A DNA stretch of 64,000 bases from Streptococcus salivarius (GCF_002094975.1 NZ_CP015283.1:1783501-1847500), one strand, 5' to 3'; positions 24,814 to 34,254 are shown, counted from the first letter of the stretch. Made by a program: numbers and translations. The notes: generated by a model from the letters alone, not told the origin.

Positions 24814-26349
24814 TTATAAAAAGAGTTTTCTTACCTGACTGATATTACTTTCATTAACAACCAAATATAAGGTTGCTCCTGCTTTTAGACGTGTGTCTCC
24901 ATGAACAACCTCAGACTGGTCTTGAAAAATCTGAGTGGAAATCAAAACCCCGTCAGGTAAGGTTAAATCCTTAACCAATCGACCAGCTAAACTATCTGTA
25001 ACTGGTAAATCAATCATCGTCGGTATATTATCAACTTGTTTTGGTTCGTGGGCAATCAGATTGTGAAGCATGGCTTCATAGACGGGTTCTCCTCCCATGA
25101 AATCCATGACGAGATAGGCAATCAGGGTCACAACTCCGATTGTCATCAATTGGTGAAGGTCACCCACCATCTCAGTCACTAAAATCATCGCAGTTAGCGG
25201 TGCCTTGGATACCGCACCAAAATAACCAGCCATACCAAGAATGATAAAAATAGGGAACTGACTGACTTGTAAGAATCCTAGATTTTCAAAAGCTGCCGCA
25301 AAGACGCTACCAGAAAGAGCACCTAAAGTCAAAATCGGCAAGAAAATCCCACCAGGAAAACCTGAACCAAAGGACAACATACTCCAAATAAATCGAATAG
25401 CCAAATAGAGGATGGCCACAGTTAGAGCAGGATGTAAACCATTTAGGGCAAGAATCAATTCATTCCCACCACCTAAAAGATATGGAAAATAGAGGCCTAT
25501 AGGAATGATAAACAGAACTGCCAGAAGGCCATGAAAATGAGATGGCAAGTGGAAGATTTTCCCTAACCCTTGGTAGACCTTACCAATACGTAAGACAACC
25601 CACTCATAACCGTATCCAAGCACACCTAGAAAAATCCCCAAGACAATAAGAATCCAATAATCTTTCAAAGGAAATACGGGTAATTTTTCTGTCATAGCAA
25701 GAACCGGTACCTGGCCAAAGATGCGTAGGGAAACAGCATTAGCTACTAAAGATGCCGTTAAAGCTGTCACCCAAACATGACGAGAGAAGTGATGATAGAT
25801 TTCTTCGACGACAAACAAAAGACCAGCAATTGGCGCATTGAAGGCAGCAGATAACCCTGCTGCTGCTCCTGCAGCAATCAAAACACGCTTCTCACGCGCA
25901 GAGAGCTTAAGTCCCTCGGCTAATCCCTTAGCAGTCATGGCACCTAGTTGAATACTAGGTCCCTCACGTCCCAACATCAGTCCCATTGAAATCCCAAGGA
26001 CTCCACCTAGGAACTTACGCCATAATACTGACCACCAAGACGGATGTAAGAGACCCATCAGTTCCCCTTCAACGTGAGGAATACCTGAGCCCTTGATGTC
26101 TTTTTCCTGTTTAATAAGGTAACCAATAAAAAGGGCAATCAAGAGATTAACAAGTACAATTCCCAGAATCAGAAGTGGATTCCGAAGGGCGTCTTCGTAA
26201 ATAGCTACAGAAAATGCGGCCCCTTTGGCAATTAACCAACGAAAAAGACTGACCACTGCTCCTGCTGTCACCCCCACTAAAAGCCCTCGCCAAACGGACC
26301 AAAGGAGATGTTGAGATTGCGTCCTAAAATCTCTTTCTATTTCATTCAT
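24814..26349 (-). CDS. CLC-type chloride/proton antiporter with C-terminal TrkA-C domain
   Basis: 511 residues with 10-12 membrane helices. Selectivity motifs are GSGIPHVEGEL, GREGPSIQLGA (with the external gating Glu), GLSAAFNAPIAGLLFVVEEI, and GSGFPGGIFLPILTLGA. After about residue 430 a cytoplasmic TrkA_C-like domain follows (GRLVKDLTLPDGVLISTQIF). It probably exchanges chloride for protons, as in acid-stress survival. The following chorismate mutase gene starts about 70 bases away. It is distinct from the broken CLC-F-like gene two genes downstream. Confidence 0.93.
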   Translation of the reverse strand: MNEIERDFRTQSQHLLWSVWRGLLVGVTAGAVVSLFRWLIAKGAAFSVAIYEDALRNPLLILGIVLVNLLIALFIGYLIKQEKDIKGSGIPHVEGELMGLLHPSWWSVLWRKFLGGVLGISMGLMLGREGPSIQLGAMTAKGLAEGLKLSAREKRVLIAAGAAAGLSAAFNAPIAGLLFVVEEIYHHFSRHVWVTALTASLVANAVSLRIFGQVPVLAMTEKLPVFPLKDYWILIVLGIFLGVLGYGYEWVVLRIGKVYQGLGKIFHLPSHFHGLLAVLFIIPIGLYFPYLLGGGNELILALNGLHPALTVAILYLAIRFIWSMLSFGSGFPGGIFLPILTLGALSGSVFAAAFENLGFLQVSQFPIFIILGMAGYFGAVSKAPLTAMILVTEMVGDLHQLMTIGVVTLIAYLVMDFMGGEPVYEAMLHNLIAHEPKQVDNIPTMIDLPVTDSLAGRLVKDLTLPDGVLISTQIFQDQSEVVHGDTRLKAGATLYLVVNESNISQVRKLFL

Positions 26350-26400
26350 AAAAACTCCATTTCTGACTACAATAAAAGCAGACTTTACTCTGCTTTTTTC

Positions 26401-26844
26401 TTATGCTAATGCTTCTGAAACTTTTTCAGCGAAAGCTTCAAGGTTTTCGATATCTTCATCTTCAGCAGAAAGGTCAACCTTGACGCTATCAGCACCTTTA
26501 GTCGCCCCTGTGAATGTGAATTGATTTTCAAACTCATCCACTGAATGACAGAAATAATCGTAGAAGGTATCTCCTGAACCTACAACACCAAAGATTTTAC
26601 CTGACAAGTCGAGGTCAGCCAAATCTTCGTAAAAGTCAACGATTTCATCTGGCAGCTCACCATCACCATAAGTGTAAGTCGCTACGATACAGATGTCCGC
26701 ATCTTCAAAATCAGCGGCATCAACCGTTGTACACTCGTCTACATCTACAGTGTGACCTAATTCTTCCAATTTTTTGGCAACGATATCTGCGATTTCTTCC
26801 GTGTTACCGGTCATACTGGCATAAACGATTTTTGCTAAAGCCAT
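26401..26844 (-). CDS. Flavodoxin
   Basis: 147 residues. A small FMN electron carrier. The phosphate loop is SMTGNTEEIAD near residues 9-19, followed by TYTYGDGELPDE and GSGDTFYDYFCHSVDEFE, which bind the flavin ring. Very acidic, as is usual. The start ATG has GGAGG upstream (26844); a TTG at 26856 is less likely. Probably transcribed alone from the TATAAT near 26875. Confidence 0.93.
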   Translation of the reverse strand: MALAKIVYASMTGNTEEIADIVAKKLEELGHTVDVDECTTVDAADFEDADICIVATYTYGDGELPDEIVDFYEDLADLDLSGKIFGVVGSGDTFYDYFCHSVDEFENQFTFTGATKGADSVKVDLSAEDEDIENLEAFAEKVSEALA

Positions 26845-26918
26845 AATGTCCTCCAAAATAATAAATTAGCTATATTATATCATATTTCTTCAGAAAATAA
26901 ATGACCTAATAACTCAAA

Positions 26919-26947
26919 AAAACTGCCCATCAGGACAGTTTTAGATT
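26919..26947 (-). terminator. Terminator-like repeat, copy 1
   Basis: AAAACTG..CAGTTTT hairpin with a CC/GG core; this 29-base sequence is identical to 27201-27229. Confidence 0.6.
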
Positions 26948-27031
26948 CTTTTAACAAGTGACTTGGCGTCTAAACATATAGAACTTTCTGTAGATAAAAT
27001 GATATAGTCCCTTTAATAAATTCAGAGCGAG

Positions 27032-27176
27032 CCATAGCCAAGACTTTTTGCTGTGAGAAAAGTGCCTAATGTTAAATAACTTTAGGCACTCGGAAGTTTT
27101 GAGACACTAGGCTCAAAACTTAGCTATGGAATTCCGAAGGAAGTCGCTAACGTCCGTACTCACCTAAGAAAAGTCT
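27032..27176. ncRNA. Structured element between duplicated terminators
   Basis: Several exact complementary pairs are nested here: AGACTTTT (27041) with AAAAGTCT (27169), GTGAG (27053) with CTCAC (27159), AGTGCCTAA with TTAGGCACT (27061-27090), and AAGTTTTGAG with CTCAAAACTT (27094-27121). CCATAGC (27032) also pairs with GCTATGG (27123), crossing the outer stem like a pseudoknot. No open frame explains it. The strand is undetermined. It could be a small RNA or a mobile structured repeat. Confidence 0.5.
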
Positions 27177-27200
27177 AAAAAGAAGAATTCATTTCAATTT

Positions 27201-27229
27201 AAAACTGCCCATCAGGACAGTTTTAGATT
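27201..27229 (-). terminator. Terminator-like repeat, copy 2, overlapping the end of a coding region
   Basis: Identical to 26919-26947. It encodes the last residues (LQNLKLS) and stop of the minus-strand membrane protein. Confidence 0.6.
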
Positions 27230-27583
27230 TTGTAGGAGTTCAAAGTGTCGATAGACTAGCCATAAGCCAAGACCAACTATCAGAATGAGAAGCACTGCTC
27301 TCATGAGACCTCTCAGAAAAGTCAAGAGCCAAGTAAGAAGCATAGAGGTGATTAGCCAACTCCAACCAGAGGCTCCGTATAGGGTTTGAATACTCTGTAT
27401 AGAATGACTGGTCAGCGTTTTTACCCAATTGGGAATATAAATCCAAATACCATCACCTGATAGTCCCAAACGATTGGCAATCATGGTTCCTGTTGTTTGC
27501 AACCAAGTAAAGACCCCAGCATTGAAAAGAAAAAGGAAGGTTTGCATGGGGTAACGTCTAGCAAGGCGTTTCAAATAGCGCAT
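27212..27583 (-). CDS. Hypothetical membrane protein next to the matrixin-like protease
   Basis: 123 residues: a basic start (MRYLKRLARRYP), a first helix around FLFLFNAGVFTWLQT, then two helices towards the C-terminus (WLITSMLLTWLLTFL, AVLLILIVGLGLWLVY). GGAGGGG lies between the protease stop and this ATG, 11 bases apart, so the two are cotranscribed and may work together. The C-terminus is encoded in a duplicated hairpin sequence, so it may have been altered by that rearrangement. I recognise no family. Confidence 0.7.
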   Translation of the reverse strand: MRYLKRLARRYPMQTFLFLFNAGVFTWLQTTGTMIANRLGLSGDGIWIYIPNWVKTLTSHSIQSIQTLYGASGWSWLITSMLLTWLLTFLRGLMRAVLLILIVGLGLWLVYRHFELLQNLKLS

Positions 27584-27594
27584 GACACCCCTCC

Positions 27595-28314
27595 TTAATT
27601 TGCATAGAGAGCATGGACCGTATCAATATCCACCTGTTGAATCCCGTAATAAGATCCTGCTGATTGCATAACGGATGTCTTAGAGTCATCATGGTCTAAG
27701 CCAATGGCATGTCCCAATTCGTGTTCAGCCGTATTCACAATACGCTTGTGAGTATAACCAAAATCACTATTCAAGAGGAAATAACGGTTCAACTTCACAT
27801 CCACATGAGTAATGCGATTGGTCAAAACATTGGTTTGAGTGTCTGCTAAACCTGCTGCCTGTGAATTCGCATCGGAATAGTCAGTCGCAACAATGTCAGC
27901 CGTTGAGGCATCATCAGTTAATGTAAAGATGAAAGCACCCGTGTTATTCCAGTTAGTAATAGCTTCCTTATAAGCTGCTACCAAGGTTTCATCTGTAGAT
28001 TGTATATAGATGCTTGCTGTATTTTGCGCCCATCTAGCTCCATTAGACTCAGGAATAGTATCTGTCGTTGATAGGTTAGAGACAACTTTCTCAACGTCAC
28101 TAGTACTGGTACCACTAAAACCTAGCTCTACTTGATGAAAGGCTTGGTTAATGTTTGTGGCTAAGGTACTTGAAGAATTATTGGCATAGTAGACGAGTCC
28201 ATAACCAATAAGGGCTAGGACTAGGGCAAGTTTAAATATAGCCCAAATAAGATTCCAAATAAATTGTAAAAGAAGTTTGGGAATATAGAAGATTACTCTG
28301 AATAATTTTTTCAT
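27595..28314 (-). CDS. Membrane-anchored matrixin-like zinc metalloprotease
   Basis: 239 residues. A hydrophobic N-terminal region (about residues 10-45) anchors the protein or serves as signal. The catalytic domain is outside, with a zinc site HELGHAIGLDHDD (HExxHxxGxxHD) at about 198-210 and the Met-turn SVMQSAG soon after. ADIVATDYSDANSQAAGLAD resembles the calcium-binding part of matrixins. Substrate unknown; surface-protein shedding or peptide processing is possible. The ATG has AGGAGG upstream. Confidence 0.85.
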   Translation of the reverse strand: MKKLFRVIFYIPKLLLQFIWNLIWAIFKLALVLALIGYGLVYYANNSSSTLATNINQAFHQVELGFSGTSTSDVEKVVSNLSTTDTIPESNGARWAQNTASIYIQSTDETLVAAYKEAITNWNNTGAFIFTLTDDASTADIVATDYSDANSQAAGLADTQTNVLTNRITHVDVKLNRYFLLNSDFGYTHKRIVNTAEHELGHAIGLDHDDSKTSVMQSAGSYYGIQQVDIDTVHALYAN

Positions 28315-28433
28315 TATTGAGCCTCCTTTTCGAAACTTCCCCTAGTATATCAAGCTCTAATAGTTCTGACAAGCAAAAAATATCACTTTAAGCTTTTATC
28401 ATCTCTTTGATAAGATGTTACAAACTTGACCTA

Positions 28434-29216
28434 TTAAGACAAACGTTCTTCTTTAACGTAATCAATAGGTAACCATTCTAAGTAGGCTTCTAGTTGTTTT
28501 TCCCAGTAATACCACTCATGTCTTCCATGGTCTGTTCGGTAGTCAATGTCTAAACCAAGGGCCTTCAAATCAGCAACTGCCTTATCTTGAGAATCAAAAA
28601 GGAAATCCTCAAGGCCACACCAGGCAAAGAATTTGGTTTTCTTGTCATGTTGTTTGGCTAGGTTAACCAATTTGTGCTGCTCAATGTCTTTCCCTTCCAA
28701 ATCGCCAAAGACACCTTGCCAGTATTCCTTGGACTCACTCGTTTCATCTGTAATCATCTCTACTGATAATCCAAGGGCACCAGAGAAGGAACCCGCACAA
28801 GCAAAGTTATTTGTCGTTAAGGCTAGTTTGAAAGAACCATAGCCACCCATAGAAAGTCCAGCGATAAAGGTCTTTTCACGCTTCTTAGTCATACTAGGGA
28901 AGAAACGTTGCATGACTTGAGGAAGCTCCTTAGCAATGGCATCGTAATACTTAACCCCGTAATTGGTATTTGTATACCAGCCATTTTCAGAGTTAGGCAT
29001 AATAACAATGAGATTAGTCTTACGAAGGAGACGCTGAATATTGGTACGGAAGGCCCAAGAATTATGATTGCCCCCCATGCCATGAAGGAGATAGAGAACT
29101 GGGATGTCCGTATCACTTTCCGTTTCAGCAATCTGATCACGATCTGGATAGATGACATCCACTTGGCGGTATTGTCCTAGAACATCTGATGAGTATTCAA
29201 TTTGAAAAAAAGCCAT
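28434..29216 (-). CDS. estA: Tributyrin esterase EstA, alpha/beta hydrolase
   Basis: 260 residues. Esterase D-like fold: [14 protein letters not shown] (oxyanion region), nucleophile elbow [12 protein letters not shown] with Ser at about 119, an Asp in CGLEDFLFD and a His in [12 protein letters not shown]. EstA of lactic streptococci hydrolyses short-chain esters and makes flavour esters; that activity is inferred. No signal peptide, so cytoplasmic. It follows rnjB after a terminator-like hairpin, an order seen in other streptococci. Confidence 0.88.
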   Translation of the reverse strand: MAFFQIEYSSDVLGQYRQVDVIYPDRDQIAETESDTDIPVLYLLHGMGGNHNSWAFRTNIQRLLRKTNLIVIMPNSENGWYTNTNYGVKYYDAIAKELPQVMQRFFPSMTKKREKTFIAGLSMGGYGSFKLALTTNNFACAGSFSGALGLSVEMITDETSESKEYWQGVFGDLEGKDIEQHKLVNLAKQHDKKTKFFAWCGLEDFLFDSQDKAVADLKALGLDIDYRTDHGRHEWYYWEKQLEAYLEWLPIDYVKEERLS

Positions 29217-29240
29217 TTGTTTTTCCTTTCTTAATGTTAG

Positions 29241-29265
29241 AAAAGCTGGGACACCCCCAGCTTTT
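29241..29265 (-). terminator. Terminator between rnjB and estA
   Basis: AAAAGCTGGG and CCCAGCTTTT arms. The tail on the minus strand is short, so partial read-through into estA is likely. Confidence 0.6.
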
Positions 29266-29350
29266 GATTTTAGAACAAAGTCTTGTTAAAACTTTCCTCA
29301 ATGTCTATGGTGCAAGCAACACGCTCACACTCTTATGTTTTAGTCAGTTA

Positions 29351-31012
29351 TTAGCGGACTTCCATGACAACTGGAAGGATAGCTGGGCGACGTTTGGTTT
29401 GGTCGAAGAGGAACTTAGCCACATCGTCTCGGACAGCACCTTTAAGTTCACCCCAGTCGAAGCTGTCTCCTGCCAAGTAATTTTCAACGGTAGCATTGAC
29501 AATGTCAGCAGCCTCACGGAGAATGTCACGGCTCTTCTTCACATAAACGAACCCACGTGTATTCACACGCGCTTTAGAGACAATCTTACGTTCCTTCTTG
29601 TTAACAGTGATAGCTACGATAAAGATACCATCTTCAGACAAGACCTTACGGTCACGAAGGACGATATTACCCACATCGCCAATGGCATTACCGTCAATCA
29701 TAACATCACCAGCTGGGACAGCTCCTTCATGAAGGAAACCTTGGTCCTCTGATAGGTGCATGATGTCACCGCGTTTTACGATATAAATATTTTCTGGAAG
29801 AATACCAACTTCCAAGGCTAACTCTGCATGTGCTTGAAGGTCACGGTACTCACCTTGGACAGGGAAGAGATACTGTGGACGAAGGAGGTTAATCATCAAT
29901 TGAAGTTCGCGAGCATTGGCATGTCCAGATACACGAAGGCTCTGCGTAATCATCTTAACAGTTCCACCAGCTTTATAGATAGCATTGTTGACACGTGCCA
30001 CTACGGCTTCCTTAGCAATGCTTGGAGTTGTAACGATATAAACCAAATCTCCATCCTTGATTTGAACGTAACGGTGACGACCAACAGCCATCTTTTGAAG
30101 GCCGTCGATTGGTTCACCCATACGACCATTTTCAAGGATAATTAACTCGTGGTCTTCGAACTTGTTCATGTCTTTTGGTTTAACAATAAGTTTTTCATGC
30201 TCCACAGTCAATTTTTTGAGACGAATGGCTGTGCGGACAATATTTTCTACGTCAAAACCAGTAAGAACAACACGACGTCCGTGATCAGCAGCTGAATCAA
30301 AGACTTGTTGAATACGTACCAAGTTTGAGGCAACTGCAGCAACAATAACACGTCCTTCTGCATCAGCAATTACTTGGTCAATTTCTTGGCCAACTTCTGC
30401 TTCAGAAGCTGTTTGATCAGTACTTGTCGCATTTGCTGAGTCTGACAAGAGGGCCAAAACACCTTCACGTCCGATTTCTGCCAAACGACCTAAATCAGTT
30501 TTGTAGTAAGGACGGGCAGCTTGGTCAAACTTGAAGTCACCAGTATAGACAATATTGCCTTGGTCAGTGCCAAGAACAATCCCCATTGATTCTGGAATAG
30601 AGTGAGTTGTCTTGAAGAATGAAACCTCAGCATCCTCAAATTCAATTTCAGTCTCTGCGTCAATAACATGGAAATTGTTGAATTTCTTAACGCCAGCATT
30701 CTTCACAAACAGTTTAGCTAACTCGATTGTAAGTGATGATCCAAAGACTGGTGCTTTGACTTCTTGCAAGATATAAGGTAGGGCACCAATGGCATCGGCG
30801 TGTCCGTGAGTTAAGAAAATCCCTTGGATACGATCTCTATTTTCAATCAAGTAATCTAAGTTAGGGATGACAAAGTCAACACCTAGTTGTTCATTTTCAG
30901 GATACTTTAGACCAGCATCCAAGATAAAGATAGAGTCGTTAATCTCAACAATATAGAGGTTCTTAGCATTTTCACGTACTCCACCTAGGGCAATAATTTT
31001 AATATCGCTCAT
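29351..31012 (-). CDS. rnjB: Ribonuclease J2
   Basis: 553 residues: beta-lactamase fold, beta-CASP and C-terminal domains. The metal-binding motif reads LTHGHADAIGALPYI where RNase J1 has HGHEDHIGG. Two ligands are lost, the feature that marks J2. Later motifs include VYTGDFKFDQ and SDSANATSTDQTASE. J2 is a weakly active partner in the J1/J2 complex that degrades mRNA. AGGAG precedes the ATG at 31012. Confidence 0.9.
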   Translation of the reverse strand: MSDIKIIALGGVRENAKNLYIVEINDSIFILDAGLKYPENEQLGVDFVIPNLDYLIENRDRIQGIFLTHGHADAIGALPYILQEVKAPVFGSSLTIELAKLFVKNAGVKKFNNFHVIDAETEIEFEDAEVSFFKTTHSIPESMGIVLGTDQGNIVYTGDFKFDQAARPYYKTDLGRLAEIGREGVLALLSDSANATSTDQTASEAEVGQEIDQVIADAEGRVIVAAVASNLVRIQQVFDSAADHGRRVVLTGFDVENIVRTAIRLKKLTVEHEKLIVKPKDMNKFEDHELIILENGRMGEPIDGLQKMAVGRHRYVQIKDGDLVYIVTTPSIAKEAVVARVNNAIYKAGGTVKMITQSLRVSGHANARELQLMINLLRPQYLFPVQGEYRDLQAHAELALEVGILPENIYIVKRGDIMHLSEDQGFLHEGAVPAGDVMIDGNAIGDVGNIVLRDRKVLSEDGIFIVAITVNKKERKIVSKARVNTRGFVYVKKSRDILREAADIVNATVENYLAGDSFDWGELKGAVRDDVAKFLFDQTKRRPAILPVVMEVR

Positions 31013-31124
31013 GCTTGTTTTTCTCCTTTTTAGTTTGACTCTCTTCTAGAGCCTATTTTTACAGACGGTCCAAGAAGCTGAACGTTCGTGCGAACAGTCT
31101 CCTTGTCGATTTACAGGCCACAAC

Positions 31125-31159
31125 AAAAAGTTGCATACCCTTTAAGTATACAACTTTTT
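31125..31159 (-). terminator. Terminator of the trpXYZ-type operon
   Basis: AAAAAGTTGCATAC and GTATACAACTTTTT arms, 33 bases after the ATPase stop. Confidence 0.85.
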
Positions 31160-31191
31160 GGCTTATTTTACAATTTAGAGTCAGACTAGGC

Positions 31192-31950
31192 TTACTCAAA
31201 CATAGCGTAATAGTCTGTGATATCCAATTGGCCTTTTTCTTCCTTGGTAAGGTCTTTAATGATTTGACCATCCTTCATAACGATAAGACGATTTCCATAT
31301 TTTAGGGCATCTTCCATGTGATGGGTAATCATCAAAGCTGTTAGATGGTCACCTGTTACAAACTCATCAGTCAACTCCATGAGGGCTACACTGGTCTTAG
31401 GATCCAGAGCTGCAGTGTGCTCGTCTAAGAGCAAGAGCTCAGGACGTTTAAGTGTCGCCATCAAAAGACTGAGAGCCTGACGCTGACCACCTGAAAGGAG
31501 ACCTGCTGGTGTATCTAAGTGCTTTTCTAAACCATTACTGATACATTCAATCAGACCTTGAAATTCCTCTGTGTAGAGATGAATTTGGCGTGATTTAAGC
31601 CCTCGTTTTTCGCCACGGTATTTGGCAATCAAGAGGTTTTCTGCAACAGTCATACGAGGAGCCGTCCCCATTTTAGGATCTTGGAAGACTCGTGAGAGGT
31701 ATTTGGCACGCTTCTCAGCAGGGAGAGCCGTAACATCTTCACCCATGATGAAAATCTGACCACTGGTCAACATGAGAGTCCCTGCAATGACATTGAAGAG
31801 GGTTGATTTTCCGGCACCATTTCCACCAAGAATGGTAATAAAGTCACCTTCTCTAATGGTAAGATTAACATGGTCCAGAATGGTTTTTTCGGTGTCAAAA
31901 CCGTTATTGACCTTAACAGTCGCATCTTTGAGTTCTACAATAGCTGTCAT
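31192..31950 (-). CDS. ABC transporter ATP-binding protein (TrpZ-type)
   Basis: 252 residues. Walker A GGNGAGKSTL at about 39-48, Q-loop VFQDPKMGTAP, signature LLSGGQRQALSLLMA, Walker B LLLLDEHTAALDP and H-loop ITHHMEDAL. The ATG overlaps the permease stop (ATGA). It energises uptake of the ligand bound by the lipid-free binding protein of the same operon, probably tryptophan by similarity to streptococcal TrpXYZ; the substrate is an inference. Confidence 0.88.
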   Translation of the reverse strand: MTAIVELKDATVKVNNGFDTEKTILDHVNLTIREGDFITILGGNGAGKSTLFNVIAGTLMLTSGQIFIMGEDVTALPAEKRAKYLSRVFQDPKMGTAPRMTVAENLLIAKYRGEKRGLKSRQIHLYTEEFQGLIECISNGLEKHLDTPAGLLSGGQRQALSLLMATLKRPELLLLDEHTAALDPKTSVALMELTDEFVTGDHLTALMITHHMEDALKYGNRLIVMKDGQIIKDLTKEEKGQLDITDYYAMFE

Positions 31951-32816
31951 CGTGATAAGGTCACCCCCTTAAAGAATTTTCGACGTAGGACAGGCGAAAT
32001 TAAGCAAATAGCCAAAACAATCGCACTAAAGAGTTTGAGGTAGTTTGTGTTAAAACCAAGAGCAATAACCGCTGTCAAAAGGAACTGATAGAGGATTGAA
32101 CCAATACAGATGGCAATCAAACGTTCCAACAGAGTCAAGTTAGTCGCATAAAGGACCTCACCAATGATAATGCTGGCAAGACCAATGACGATAACCCCAA
32201 TCCCTTTAGAAACGTCTGCATAACCATCCTGTTGGCTAATCAGGGCTCCAGAGAGGGCAATAATACCGTTTGAGATAACAAGCCCCATCACTTCCATATT
32301 GTCTGTGTTGATACCAAATGATTTGGCCATGTCTCTATTATCACCTGTGGCAATATAAGCTTGACCTAGGCGCGTGTTAAGAAAGGCAATCAAGGCCGTG
32401 ATAACAATGGTTACCGCAATGAGACCAACAATCAAGAGGTTGTAGTCCTTGCTGAAAGGAAGCAAATCTTGAATAGTCTTAATATCAAGAAGTCCTAGGT
32501 TGGCTCTCCCCATAATCATAAGCATGACTGAGTTAAGAGAGGTCATGACCAAAATCCCTGCCAAAATAGTAGGAATCTCTCCCTTAGTATAGAGGAGACC
32601 AGTCACAAGTCCGGCACCACAGCCGGCCAAAACGGCAACCAAGGTTGCCAAGATAGGGTTCCAACCAAAGTTCATAAGGGTTACTGCTACTGCCCCACCA
32701 AGAGGGAAGGAACCTTCTGTTGTCAAATCAGGAAAATCCAAGATACGGAAAGTCATGTAAATCCCAAGACCTAGGATTCCGTATAGAAGCCCCTGATAAA
32801 TAGATGAAATAATCAT
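31947..32816 (-). CDS. ABC transporter permease (TrpY-type)
   Basis: 289 residues with about eight helices, in the branched-chain amino acid/purine-type permease family (BPD_transp_2). GLLYGILGLGIYMTFRILDF is at the N-terminus and DLTTEGSFPLGGAVAV follows; the loop TGDNRDMAKSFGI near residue 170 probably contacts the ATPase. AAGGAGG lies before the ATG, ten bases after the binding-protein stop. Confidence 0.88.
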   Translation of the reverse strand: MIISSIYQGLLYGILGLGIYMTFRILDFPDLTTEGSFPLGGAVAVTLMNFGWNPILATLVAVLAGCGAGLVTGLLYTKGEIPTILAGILVMTSLNSVMLMIMGRANLGLLDIKTIQDLLPFSKDYNLLIVGLIAVTIVITALIAFLNTRLGQAYIATGDNRDMAKSFGINTDNMEVMGLVISNGIIALSGALISQQDGYADVSKGIGVIVIGLASIIIGEVLYATNLTLLERLIAICIGSILYQFLLTAVIALGFNTNYLKLFSAIVLAICLISPVLRRKFFKGVTLSR

Positions 32817-32825
32817 AAGTCCTCC

Positions 32826-33827
32826 TTATTTATCAGCTTTAACAGCGATGTCTGACTGTTTAAGCACATCGTCAGGGATGGTGATGTTGAGGTCTTGAGC
32901 AACTTTAAGGTTAAGCGTTGGTGTGCCATCATCGATAACATCTACAGGAACATCCTTAACTTTCTTACCTTTAAGAACCTTAACTGCACTACGAGCTGTA
33001 GCCTTTCCAAGTTCATATTGGCTTTGAGCAACTGAAGCCAAACCGCCCTCTTTCACCATCGTATCAACTGTCGTATAAACTGGAATCTTAGCCTGGTTGG
33101 CTGATGAGATTACTGTTGAAAAGGCCGAGGCAATCGTATTATCTTGAGGCGTCCAGATGGCATCTACCTTACCAGTCATGACTGACATGGTTGTATTGAT
33201 TTCATTAGTTGATGGGACGGCGTACTCGACCACATTCAGACCATCTTTTTCAGCGTACTTCTTAAAGCTTTCAACCTGTGATTTGGAATTGTCCTCGCTT
33301 GAAGCGTAGAGAATACCAATCGTTTTGGCATTTGGTGTCAGTGATTTGACCAATTCTACTGTCTGCTTAATCGGCACTTGGTTTGAGGTACCAGTAACAT
33401 TGCCTTCTGGATGCTTGAGATTCTTAACCAATTTTGCCCCAACAGGGTCTGAGATAGCCCCCATAATGACTGGAATATCCTTGGTAGCTGCCGCTAGCCC
33501 CTGTGCTGCTGGTGTGGCAATACCGATAACAACATCGTTCTTGTCATTAACCAATTGTTTAGACATGGTTTGAATTTTAGACTGGTCTCCTTCGGCATTT
33601 AGGAGGGTGATTTTAACCTTGTCCCCCTTATAACCAGCTTCCTTAAGGCCATCCTCAATTCCCTTCTCAATTTGATCCAGGGCGTCGTGAGTCACGAACT
33701 GGAGGATCCCTACTTTGACGACCTTATTGGCATCTTGGTGTTCTTTTTTGAAAAGATCTGTACCAATAGAACCGAGCGTCAAGATAGCTAAGAAAATCAA
33801 AGTCCAAATTAAACGCTTGTTTTTCAT
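32826..33827 (-). CDS. ABC transporter substrate-binding protein (TrpX-type)
   Basis: 333 residues. An N-terminal hydrophobic segment (LIWTLIFLAILTLGSIG) acts as signal or anchor, without a lipobox Cys. The mature part is ABC_sub_bind: VKVGILQFVTHDALDQIEKG, GIATPAAQGLAAATKDIPV, SDPVGAKLVKNLKHPEGNVT and GILYASSEDNSKSQVESFKK. Proteins of this group in streptococci bind tryptophan or related aromatics. First gene of the operon, with GGAG before the ATG. Confidence 0.88.
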   Translation of the reverse strand: MKNKRLIWTLIFLAILTLGSIGTDLFKKEHQDANKVVKVGILQFVTHDALDQIEKGIEDGLKEAGYKGDKVKITLLNAEGDQSKIQTMSKQLVNDKNDVVIGIATPAAQGLAAATKDIPVIMGAISDPVGAKLVKNLKHPEGNVTGTSNQVPIKQTVELVKSLTPNAKTIGILYASSEDNSKSQVESFKKYAEKDGLNVVEYAVPSTNEINTTMSVMTGKVDAIWTPQDNTIASAFSTVISSANQAKIPVYTTVDTMVKEGGLASVAQSQYELGKATARSAVKVLKGKKVKDVPVDVIDDGTPTLNLKVAQDLNITIPDDVLKQSDIAVKADK

Positions 33828-33922
33828 ATGTGTCTCCTTCTATAAATTCTTCCTTTCTATTGTAAGTCATTTTCAGTCAATTAGCAATATTCTTAATTTA
33901 TAAAAATTACCCTGATTAAAGA

Positions 33923-33954
33923 AAAAGAACCAGAACACGATGTCTGATTCTTTT
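33923..33954 (-). terminator. Terminator of the DUF4649-like gene
   Basis: AAAAGAACCAGA and TCTGATTCTTTT arms (one mismatch), T-rich on the minus strand, just after the stop at 33964. Confidence 0.75.
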
Positions 33955-33963
33955 CCCTTATTA

Positions 33964-34185
33964 TTACTGATATTGTGCCAAGTCTAGCTTCATAATATAA
34001 AAGTAAAGATCACCATATTGCCCTTTGAAGCCAATATCATGTCCGTTTATTGTCACCTTAGTGACTGGCGTTGAATCTGGTAAGGCAATCCAGCAAGCTT
34101 GCTGGGCTCTGACAAATTCATTGTAATCTTCAAAGGAAGTGTGTTTTTCTTGCTTGGCAGTATTTAAATAAGTGACTTCAATCAT
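33964..34185 (-). CDS. DUF4649-like small streptococcal protein
   Basis: 73 residues, soluble, beginning MIEVTYLNTAKQEKHTSFED and ending KLDLAQYQ, with VTKVTINGHDIGFKG in the middle. The size and pattern fit the streptococcal family DUF4649 as I remember it. GGAGG is present just before the ATG. Function is unknown. Confidence 0.6.
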   Translation of the reverse strand: MIEVTYLNTAKQEKHTSFEDYNEFVRAQQACWIALPDSTPVTKVTINGHDIGFKGQYGDLYFYIMKLDLAQYQ

Positions 34186-34254
34186 CGAGGGACCTCCTTA
34201 TAATCCTTTACCTAAGGTCTAGATTACGCTTCCTAGAGAGCAAAGTCAATCATG

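Noticed and set aside
29189..29752. 187-codon plus-strand open frame antisense to rnjB
   Set aside because: Mirrors the codon pattern of rnjB, has no ribosome-binding site and no recognisable domain.
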